DNA of 64,000 nt from Psilocybe azurescens (Eukaryota > Basidiomycota > Agaricomycetes > Agaricales > Agrocybaceae). Made by a program: the position numbers and the translations under genes. This document shows, piece by piece, positions 55,554 through 64,000 of the stretch (position 1 is the stretch's first letter; each line of letters begins with the position of its first letter). Location of the stretch: positions 1 to 64,000 of the forward strand of contig JAJIRX010000157.1 in NCBI GenBank assembly GCA_023853785.1. Reading direction: 5' to 3'. Under the pieces are notes generated by a model. The model was not told the DNA's origin. It made no database searches and saw nothing but the letters and a program-made list of their open reading frames with translations.

Positions 55554-56724
55554 TCATAATTTTGGAAGTTTGGTCTGCACAGTCAAAGAAGCAAATCTAG
55601 GCTTCTCTTTCTTAGCTGTGGCCACTAGCCCATCCCGAATATCCTAAGGACGAATCAGGTTATATGTGGAATTCACAATAACGAGGTACGTACATTGGTC
55701 ATCAAGGCAGCAGCATTCCACGCCCCCGTGTAAGCCAGGTTCTCCGGAACACTGATCAAATTGGTTTTAGCGATGCGACCAAACTAAGTCAAGATGAGTC
55801 ACCTGTGGTCTCGTGAATGTGTAATCAAGTGTTTCGCACTTGACACAGCTACAGGGCTTTTCCCTGCCACAAATGTGGCCAAGGCCAGTGCATCTCCCAC
55901 AACTTCGTCCCTCCCTCCTTCAACGACGCGCGAAACCAGTCCGAACTCTCGAGCTTCGTCCGCAGAGAACCCTCGAGCTGTGTACGTGAGCTCGCGAACT
56001 AGCGAGTGGTTCCCAGTGATCTTTGGCAAGAATGCGAGGGAGCCGATGTCAGGTGCCAGTCCAATATCGACTTCCTGACGTGCCAGATACATGTAAGCTA
56101 TACGAGCCATATAAAGATAACGCTGACATACCTTTATTGTGAACTTTGTATCCTTTGCTGCATATCTTATATCGCAGACGCCGATCATGTCCACACCCAG
56201 GCCGATGCAATGTCCATGTATGGCGGCAATGACCGGGAAAGGCGCACGTTCGGGTGCACCGATGGCATGCTGAAAGGCGAGGAGATGTTTGCGAGTGGAA
56301 TGGGAGGCACGAGCCGCGTCAAGGCTGGTGTCAGCCCCAGATGATCCTAGGGCAGAGGCGTCATGCACTAAATATATTAGTGAGCACAAATAGCATAATA
56401 TGACAACGGTACACTCACAATCCAGCCCCGCAGTAAAGTACTTGGGGAAAGCAGATGTTAACACGGCAGCACGAACGTCGTATCCATCTTCTGTCAAAGC
56501 GTCGAAGAGCTTTCCGTATGCCACCCAGAACTCGGTGCAGAATGCGTTCACCGGTGCTCTACATTCACGTCGTTGAGATGCGCGAGCCAATGTCAAGTTT
56601 CGTATGATTAGAACGGTTTATGAACATGATTCAGAAAGTAGCAAAGTCACCTAGAAAGCTCAATGAGAAGTACATGCGGAACGGGCTCAGAGACTTTGAT
56701 CCATTTCGAAGAGTAGGAGGACAT
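55554..56724 (-). CDS. Delta(3,5)-Delta(2,4)-dienoyl-CoA isomerase (enoyl-CoA hydratase/isomerase family)
   Basis: Six exons read MSSYSSKWIKVSEPVPHVLL, then ELSRAPVNAF, LTSAFPKYFTAGLDL (oxyanion-hole strand), PVIAAIHGHCIGLGVD (second oxyanion-hole Gly), CDIRYAAKDTKFTIK and EVDIGLAPDIGSLAFLPK. The last block carries the Glu and Asp that act as general acid and base in rat dienoyl-CoA isomerase (EVDxGLAxDxG). After SRDHSVPENLAYTGAWNAA the C-terminus ends TKLPKL. The final PKL is a weak PTS1-like tripeptide, which suggests peroxisomes. It isomerises 3,5-dienoyl-CoA to 2,4-dienoyl-CoA during beta-oxidation of unsaturated fatty acids. Introns are 48-90 nt, the ATG is at 56722-56724 and the stop at 55554. 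All phases agree. Confidence 0.88.
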
Positions 56725-57184
56725 CGCTTCCTTGCTGTCCGACGGCGTTGAACGGGCGCCTATTGGGCGCTATTAATGAGAACAAGAAGTACGATATGGA
56801 AACCAGGTTTCCTGAGTAGTAGGCGATGAGGATGCTAGAACGTAGTTTCTACTAGAGAGACTGTCATGGAGAATATATCCGTGAGACAGATCGGTTACCG
56901 GCAAACGACCAGTTGCCGGAAACTATCAGATGGAAACAGGGGCGGTCTGTTCAAATCATCGTATTCTTCTGGGATACAAATATAACCACATCGGAGCTAT
57001 CCGCGCAAACGATGAGACGACGGTGTTTACAAGCTGCGGGCGTCTAAATTACCTCTAGGGTCCAATTTTTTTAAAATTAGGTCGGAACCAAAATTTATAT
57101 CGTCACGGTGGTTAAATCGTGGACTTTTTCTTTCTTCCTTTTTCTATTTGTAAGTCTTCAATTTAGACCGGGACGCAAATTGTC
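56725..57184. other. Intergenic, upstream of the isomerase gene
   Basis: This holds the isomerase promoter side. No gene is visible. Confidence 0.4.
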
Positions 57185-57698
57185 GATGCCAGAGGTATTA
57201 TCCTCGAAACGTGAGGGAAAATGCACTGAAAATAGAAGTAAATCAAGTTTATTTGTCTACAAATACGGGAATCAACGCGTCATTTTAAAGCGAGAAACGA
57301 GTTATGCTGTGAGTAACATTTTATGTTGAATTGCTGTTGCGTTTTATCTACGAGTATATAGTCAGCGATGCGTTCGTGTCATGCTCTGCTTCCTGATGTT
57401 TTCACTAAACTCTCAATTCTGAAGCATAAGAACGTCGCTTTCAGATTCATACCGCAAGCACCTTATGAGCAAGTTGCTCCTCCTGCTGTGTCTCCTGCCC
57501 CTGAAGTTATAACTCGTGATCTTTCAAGGCGTCACGGACGGCGAACTGGAAATCTGGATATCGGCCATATCTAAAGCGCATGAACATGGATCGTTCTGGC
57601 AAAAGATTGTTGGGATTGATCTCGATCGAGCTCTGGAAACAAAGCCGTTTAGAGGCTTGAAGTGGAGAGGTATGCAGGTTCTCTTTGCTCGCTCGTGA
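57185..57698 (+). CDS. Hypothetical small protein, two exons, one frame break
   Basis: A first exon (MPEVLSSKREGK, then LFVYKYGNQRVILKRETSYA) ends at a GTGAGT. A second exon starts after TATATAG near 57360 with FTKLSILKHKNVAFRFIPQ. A frame change near 57515 leads to VIFQGVTDGELEIWISAISK, ending WRGMQVLFARS at 57698. The alternation of a basic N-terminal strand and a C-terminal acidic segment (DGELEIWISAI) recalls small Agaricomycete proteins of unknown role. Support is from composition and splice signals only. Confidence 0.3.
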
Positions 57699-58330
57699 TC
57701 TAAGCTCTACGCTACCGACAGCACAATCACGGTCATTAACATCATCCAAGCTGTAAGTGGATCCCAATATAATAGCTAGGTAATTTGTCTGACAGAATAG
57801 GTAGATGATAATATGTCCTCAGAGTAATGCCAGTGTGGCATCATCTCAGGTGACCGAGGGAGTTGCGCAGAAGTACGATCAAATCCATACTTTTGGCTAT
57901 TGACGATTGATTTATTCTCTTCCTGCCTTCTTGCTTTTACTGTTTGGTAGCTCCGTATACGGCTACGGCTTCTTGGTTATGTTTTACTTGTAGTATGTAG
58001 GGCACAGACACGTATCCCACTTCGTGGTCTTGAACGGGCGCTTAATGGACTTATATACTGTACATACACGAGATCTAAAGTGGAAGAGTGAGTGCCGAAG
58101 TACTGTTGGTGTTGGTCTCCATCTATCTTAAGACTTGATTCGAAACTGCATCGTACTTCACATGCCCAACATCCCACAAGAAACAACAATCATCGAAATA
58201 ATATTGCATTTAAGTATACACAGCCCCCAACAGTAAAGCTACACTTCGAGCCAGTTGCTTAGGCATTTCTCCGTCGAGCCACACGAGACAGTGAATGTAT
58301 CTGTGAACCTATATCAAAACCTCTTCCTCG

Positions 58331-58870
58331 TCAATAATGCGCCTCTACCCATAGTCTTGTTATTTTGCCGTTTTTTGAAGTTCGTAGATAATTGCCGGAC
58401 GCGCTGATGTGCTGTCTTCGCTTATCCGAATCAATGCCATAGATATCCTTTTGGTCCTCCTTCGACGGGACGCCCAAGCAGTTTGCTAGGAGATAGACTT
58501 CACGCTGCCCGTGAATGGCACTAAAGATCAAAATGAGAGCATCCATGTATTGGATACGATTGGCCGAAGACAGATCTTCGTCTACCGTGAGGTTGTCCAG
58601 AGATTGACCATTGACTCTACTGTGCGCAAGTTGATTACGGTGCCAGAGTCGTACCCGCAGAGATAGTCCATGGGAAATGATATTGTCAAGTGCGAAGGAG
58701 AATCAAGGAGAGGGCATCCATGAAAGGAAACCAATGATTTTTCGAGCCATCGTTTCTGTAGGTTCATAAGACGAACTTCTGTAACAAAAACACCCTGAGA
58801 TGCAGCATTTACGATGCCTCCAGCCAGGTCGTTGTTCCAGGCGGGCGTGTAGTTTTACCAGGGGAAAATG
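58331..58870 (-). pseudogene. Uncharacterised family of about 230 residues, member D (degenerate, N-terminus missing)
   Basis: Recognisable pieces are NDLAGGIVNAASQGVFVTE, LQKRWLEKSLVSFHGCPLL, DSPSHLTISFPMDYLCG, then in another frame NRIQYMDALILIFSAIHG and LGVPSKEDQKDIYG, after which the frame changes again. It is much closer to member A than to B or C. It keeps the Gln codon where A has a stop, which shows the ancestral state. The HxDHGD N-terminal block was not found upstream. At least two frame shifts and the missing N-terminus point to a relic. Confidence 0.65.
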
Positions 58871-58917
58871 CATAGGAAGAGGCCGTAGTCAAGCAGGCAT
58901 ATTTTGAGGTGTGGCAT

Positions 58918-59253
58918 TTAAAAGCCAGTGGTTTTCTCAGAGAAGGGATTGGTGTGAACGGTGCGCGTGGTATAGCACAGTGGCCGGAGAAGACACTTGG
59001 TGTAAGGCTTGTATTTGGCGTCTATTTTTGTGCTTGTCCCCGTATCTGAATTCCGGCCCGCAGTACGTTTAATGGCTTGGTGAACTACGTCAACATAAAG
59101 TACCCCAGCGAGAGTAGCGAAGACTAAATAATTCGGCTGAAAGAAGAGATGGGCGGAAAATGGGTTTGAAACACATTCCTTTGGTAAGTAAATAAGCGGA
59201 AGGATGTGAGATGTATGTGGGTTGGGGAGAAAGAGACGACGCATAGTAATCAA
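58918..59253 (-). CDS. Weak open frame of 111 codons upstream of member D
   Basis: It starts MITMRRLFLPNPHTSHILP and has a hydrophobic stretch (YLVFATLAGVLYVDVV). A TATAAAG lies about 20 bp upstream. It could be unrelated sequence in place of the lost N-terminus of member D. No family is recognised. Confidence 0.2.
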   Translation of the reverse strand: MITMRRLFLPNPHTSHILPLIYLPKECVSNPFSAHLFFQPNYLVFATLAGVLYVDVVHQAIKRTAGRNSDTGTSTKIDAKYKPYTKCLLRPLCYTTRTVHTNPFSEKTTGF

Positions 59254-59722
59254 TAGATAAATTTTGTAGACTCTTTATAAGTAGTGCGTAATTATGTAGT
59301 GGCCCACTGGTGGCCCATGTTGGGCCCATGCTGTAATCTGTAGTCGGCTAATGCAACTGTGTCTTCCGTGAGGCTTGCGTGAGGCCATGCCCAAGCATTA
59401 TTATGGTCTGCATGGCCCGTAAATACAACCAATGGTCCAGTCGACAAAAATGGATCTTATGGACATTCAACACAATGTAACTTGTTGGCCCATTGCCTGT
59501 GCTTTGGCATACCGGAGCACATGAAAGCTTTGAACAAGCTTTGAATGAGGGACTTTGCTAGACCCGTGACTGATCCTAGCCATTGGTTACCCCATGATAT
59601 ACTCTATATATGCAAGCGGAAAGACGGTCCGATTTCAACGGTCACATGATTATGGCCGATGGACTCGCGCGGCGGCCAGCCTCATTGAGCAACAACCCGG
59701 ACCCCGACCCCTACAAGGCCCA

Positions 59723-62700
59723 ATGTCTTGCACTCATATCAGCCAAATCGCTGCCCTACAGCCGCCTAGACACTCTCATAGTGTCCATCGAGAGGAATGT
59801 ACGCAGTGTTTTGACAATCAGGCATGTTTCCCAACCAATAGGCGTAGCAAACCTCTTTGGAGCTCATGATTGTGAAGGATAGCGCGGATGGCATCGATGT
59901 CTGCCTTTCATGCTTCAATGGCGGATGTCTAGATCAGACAAGACACCATGCGCTCACTCATATGCTCAAATCATCGCATCAATTCACCCTGAATGTACAA
60001 AGAAAGACGAAATCGGTGCCGTCACCTCAGAGGGTTAGTTTTCTATTTACGGTTTGTTGATAGACTAACGATGGCGTAGATCCATGACGAGGAACCTCCC
60101 GCCAAGATGACGAAGCTCGAGATCGTCGAAGAGAACGAAGAAGACAAGTACGAGCATGTAACACATGTCAAATGTTGGGCTTGCGACAGTCAAAACGGAG
60201 CCGTAGTGCCCGATGCGTTATCAGATCCCAAAGTAAGTCTATTTCTGATATTTCTACCTCTCGCTGACAAAACTAGATTAAATCTCTCGTAGATGGCGTC
60301 ATGCAATCTCTTTCATCTGCGCGCCAATCCGAAGTCAAAGCATGGGAAGAAGAAATAACGCCCTGCGAACATACGCTTACCATCGAGCAATTTGTGTCAG
60401 GGCATATACCCGCTTCAGGTTTGGCACATTGCAATGCCTGTGATCTGAAAGAAAATCTCTGGCTCTGCCTTACCTGCGGATCTCTCGGATGCGGACGACA
60501 ACAATTCGGAGGGCTGAGTGGAAATGGACACGGATTGGCGCATTACGAAGCCTCTGGGCACTCCGTGAGCGTAAAATTGGGAACAATCACTCCAGAAGGA
60601 GGAGCTGGTGCGTATCTGGCTGCTTTGTCAAGCAGATATATGCTAATGCATAGCTTAGATATCTATTGCTATGTGTGTAATGATGCAAAGAAGATCCAGA
60701 TTTGGCGACGCATTTAGCGTCGTTTGGCATTAACGTTCAGACGCTGAAAAAGACGGAGAAAAGCATGACAGAACTGGTGTGTTTGTTTTCGTTGCCTGTG
60801 TAGATTCTAATCTAACACTCAACAGCAAATCGAGCAAAACTTGAAGTACGATTTCTCTTTGACCGGAGATGATGGAAAGGCATTGGAGCCAGTATTTGGC
60901 CCTGGACTGACGGGTCTCGCGAACCTGGGTAACAGGTAGGCTTTTTCGACCGCTTCTAGTCCATGGACGCTGACGTCATACAAAGTTGTTACATGGCTTC
61001 AGTCCTACAAACCGTTTACTCTCTTCCATCCTTCCAGAAGCGCTACCAGCAGCAAGCTGCCGACCACGCAGAAAAATGTCCAGTCTCCCTTCCCGCCGAC
61101 TGTGTCGAATGTCAGATGCACAAAGTGGCCGATGGATTGTTGAGTGGACGATATTCGCATCCGGCTCATTCGTCAACGGACAGACTACAACACCCATCAC
61201 CTACGCCTGTTTTTCAGACGGGTGTCAAGCCCACGAGCTTCAAGGCTCTAATTGGCAAGGGTCATCAGGAGTTTGCGACGATGAGGCAGCAGGATGCGGA
61301 GGAATTCTTCACTCATCTCATCACCGTTCTGCGAAGGGACGGCCAGAAGTATAAGGAACGCAGTGAACAAGGTGCGCTATACATAGTTCTTTCTTCTCGA
61401 AATCAAGTACTGATACATGTTCTTTTTGCTTTAAGACCCAACGGCTGTGTTCAGCTATGCCGCCGAGCACCGGCTGCAGTGCACATCGTGCAAGAAAGTT
61501 CGATACAGAACGGATGTCATGGATGTCGTATCTGTCACCGTCCCCGCGAACGAGAAGGGAAAAGACGAAGATGGCAAATGTTTGTATAAGGATGTGAAGT
61601 TGACCGATTGCGTACAGAATTTGCTTGGAAGTGAGGGGTTGGATTACGCATGCCCATCTTGCGCCACGAATGTAGTTGCTGTGAAGTGAGACTTGCTATT
61701 CTTCCTCCCCTTCTACTAATAGGGCTTATGGAACAAACAGACAGATGAAATTCGCGTCTTTTCCGGAGGTGCTGGTTATACATGCCAAGAGATTCCAGCT
61801 CGTCAATTGGGTTCCTACTAAACTTGGTCAGTTACCACAACCGTTATCTTTGCTTGGTGAAAATATTCTGATGTTCACTATTCTGTGATTGCAGACATCC
61901 CTGTCATCTTGCCCGAAGACGATACTCTCGTATTATCTGAACAACACATAGGAACCGGTCTCAAGGAATCGGAAACAGAGCTGCCTAACGACGATGCCGG
62001 TACGGTGGTGTTCCTTATCAGAACAATTCCTCTAGCAATGTTCATTGTGTTCTTGTTCTAGCTACATCTACCTTGCCGGAGTTCAACCAAGCTGCTATGG
62101 CCCAACTAGAAGGGATGGGATTCCCGACTGTCCGGTGTCAAAAAGCTCTGTTGGCCACAGGGAACAGCGACGCCGAAGCTGCGATGGAATGGCTCTTTGC
62201 ACATATGGAAGATCCCGGTTCGTCTTTCTCTTTCTCTTTCCCATGTTTTCATGTGAACTGTCGTGCTTATGGTAATGAAATCCGATAGATATAGACTTGC
62301 CGATTCAACCCACATCTCCTGCTTCTGGAGGGGTATCGGAGCCTGACCCTGAGCAGGTAGCGATGCTATCTGATATGGGATTCACCAGTGCCCAAGCTAA
62401 GAAAGCACTCCGCGAGACTGTAAGTTTCGTCCTTCCCCTCATTCTCGAAGATGATGATAGCTAACTTTTTCAGTCCGGAAATGCCGAGCGCGCCGTCGAA
62501 TGGCTGTTCAACCATCCTGAAGATACTGGGGAAGAAGCAGCTCCAGCTGCCGCAGCCGCCTCTGCCATATCGGCCCCCACTATCCCAGGAACTAGGGAGA
62601 TTCCAACGCGCTACAGGCTCATCGCCTTTATATCGCATAAAGGGCCCTCAATCCATTCTGGGCATTACGTTGCCCATATTAAGAAGGGCGCTGTGGATGG

Positions 62701-62806
62701 GGGACAGTGGGTGCTTTTCAACGATGAGAAGGTCGTCAAAGCCGATGCGGAGAGTGTGAAAGATTTGAAGAAGTTGGCGTATTTGTACTTTTTCGTCAGG
62801 GTTTGA
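59723..62806 (+). CDS. Ubiquitin carboxyl-terminal hydrolase of the USP5/Ubp14 type (isopeptidase T)
   Basis: The start MSCTHISQIAALQPP leads into the N-terminal cryptic zinc finger (CTQCFDNQ, GIDVCLSCFNGGCL). Next come the ZnF-UBP domain (PCEHTLTIEQF, HCNACDLKENLWLCLTCGSLG, GHGLAHYEASGHS), the catalytic Cys box GLANLGNSCYMASVLQTVY (split by an intron), a QQDAEEFF block, two UBA domains (MAQLEGMGFPTVRCQKAL and MLSDMGFTSAQAKKAL) and the His box HSGHYVAHI. The TGA is at 62804-62806. The family disassembles unanchored polyubiquitin chains, with the ZnF-UBP reading the free C-terminus. About ten introns are needed; the first (59822-59877) is GC-AG. A single A is missing near 60686-60693, before the DPDLATHLASFG block. 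In such a conserved gene this is most simply a base-call error. VPS29 follows on the same strand. Confidence 0.9.
59822..59877 (+). other. GC-AG intron in the USP5/Ubp14 gene
   Basis: The 56-nt intron starts GCATGT and ends GTGAAG. Its removal joins CFDNQ to DSADGIDVCLSC, restoring the first zinc-binding region. Confidence 0.7.
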
Positions 62807-63263
62807 GCTTGACAATCAGGAGGGCGCAGTTGAGGTAGGAATAAAGCTTCGATGAAACGACAAATCTGTCGAATGACCTGCAAAGGTTGAACTGTGTATC
62901 ATAGACTGTACATGTGGTGTAGATTACGATGGTTCTGGCTGTATTTGAATATCCCTTAGTACGGTCTTATTTTGTGTTAGATATATTCCAAATATGTCCA
63001 AGCCATATTCTGCACACTGTAGCTACCTAAGTAATGTCTTGCCATATCGTGCAGACTCGGATAGAGTCATTTTATAGAAAAATAAGGCTCAAAATAGAGG
63101 CAGAAGCAATTCAAACCTGTTCGTTAACTTGACCTACATACTAGGAGGAAACTTCGAAGCAACGAGCACAAAACGAATAATCTCTCCGAAGCTCCTGCCA
63201 AGCAAATGCAAACAAACGAGAACGTCGCCAACGGCGTCGCAACGGGCAACGTCGACAAATACC
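62807..63263. other. Intergenic between the deubiquitinase and VPS29 genes
   Basis: Terminator and promoter side only. No TATA box stands out, and an upstream GAACGTCGCCAACGGCGTCG-like stretch precedes the VPS29 ATG (ACCATGG context). Confidence 0.4.
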
Positions 63264-64000
63264 ATGGTTCTCGTTCTTGTCATTGGAGATCTCCACATTC
63301 CGCACCGTACGCACGATCTTCCTGCTAAATTCAAGAAACTCTTGGTACCAGGAAAAATCCAGCAAATCCTATGCACCGGCAACGTCTGCGACAAGGAAAC
63401 ATACGAATACCTGCGGACCATTTCGCCCGACGTGCACATTGTGAAGGGGGACTATGACGAATCGACATTTCCTTCATCTCTTACTGTGACCCATAGTCCT
63501 ATAAAAATCGGGGTAATACATGGACATCAATCGATACCGACAGGCGACCTGGATTCGTTGAGCTCCTTGGCTAGGCAGATGGATGTGGACGTGCTGGTAT
63601 CTGGACATACACATGTGTGAGTACCCATTTTATCTTGTATCTGTCAAGTAACGAATGATTCGTAGGTTCCAGGCTATCGAATATGACAACAAGTTCTTCG
63701 TAAATCCAGGAACTGCAACTGGTGCTTGGACTGGTGCATTTAATGGGTGTGTTGTATCACTACCCCTTTTTGAGATGCGGCTCATCCAAAGCAGTGAACC
63801 CATACCATCTTTCGCGTTAATGGATATCCAGGGCTCCGTGGTCGTCACATACGTGTACCAGTTGATCGAAGGAGAAGTGAGAGTCGAGAAGATCGAGTGG
63901 CGGAAAGAAGCCGAAACCGCTCCTGTACCACGGAGCAATGTTCTTCCTCAGAACATCCCCAGTCCTACGATACCAGGCAGCCCTCAAGGCGGCTCTGTCT
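63264..64000 (+). CDS. VPS29: VPS29, retromer subunit (3' end beyond the window)
   Basis: The start [15 protein letters not shown] has a good Kozak context (ACCATGG) and the family's opening. Metal-site-like motifs of the phosphodiesterase fold follow: [34 protein letters not shown] and VLVSGHTHV. After an intron (63617-63665) comes [13 protein letters not shown] second intron (63747-63791) is followed by [20 protein letters not shown] and VEKIEWRKE, where most VPS29 proteins end. Here the frame continues with a Pro-rich extension ([20 protein letters not shown]) to the window edge, so the stop lies beyond it. VPS29 scaffolds VPS35 in the retromer complex, which recycles cargo from endosomes to the Golgi. 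Confidence 0.93.

Noticed and set aside
59280..59520. Repeated TGGCCCA words suggesting another small mobile element
   Set aside because: The words recur irregularly, and neither terminal inverted repeats nor a target-site duplication could be found.
1..64000. tRNA, rRNA, CRISPR arrays or bacterial-type operons
   Set aside because: No cloverleaf-like segment with a B-box, no rRNA-like conserved blocks and no regular spacer arrays were seen. The spliced genes show that the DNA is eukaryotic.

Overview
This window looks like nuclear DNA of a basidiomycete, most likely an Agaricomycete. The reasons are many short introns (about 45-70 nt, GT-AG plus two GC-AG), mobile-element gene families typical of that group, a local expansion of seven-span membrane proteins of an Agaricomycete type, and a set of ordinary eukaryotic genes: a USP5/Ubp14 deubiquitinase, VPS29, a CaM-kinase-like kinase, a dienoyl-CoA isomerase and a Zn2Cys6 factor. 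I see no rRNA, tRNA or CRISPR.

Layout. (1) 1-10 kb is mobile-element territory. It holds the N-terminal part of a Helitron-associated DUF6570-type protein (minus), a multi-exon and frame-broken element gene (minus, about 2.4-5.6 kb), an apparently intact five-exon gene (plus, 6.86-8.01 kb) and short tandem repeats. (2) 10-27.5 kb is a glycan and membrane gene cluster. It has three copies of a seven-span membrane protein and a three-module sugar locus: a GDP-mannose 3,5-epimerase-like module, a GT-A-like module and a GT2 module. That locus is transcribed divergently from a methyltransferase-GT8 fusion. An aldehyde dehydrogenase follows. A 4.56-kb tandem duplication has copied the GT8 end, the membrane protein and the dehydrogenase end. 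(3) 27.5-33.7 kb has no gene I can support. (4) 33.7-36 kb holds a Zn2Cys6 regulator. (5) 38.5-59 kb contains two FMO-like monooxygenase genes in mirror orientation around a CaM-kinase-like gene. Each FMO gene faces a member of an unnamed protein family of about 230 residues that has four members here. The region also has a MITE-like element and a peroxisomal-type dienoyl-CoA isomerase. (6) 59.7-64 kb is housekeeping: USP5/Ubp14 and VPS29.

A theme across the window is single-base indels, often in homopolymers, that break otherwise well-preserved reading frames. One lies in the conserved USP5 gene. The two copies of the tandem duplication correct each other at two such sites. Residual assembly error is therefore at least as likely as gene decay for many of these breaks, and frame-broken loci should not be called dead without read support.
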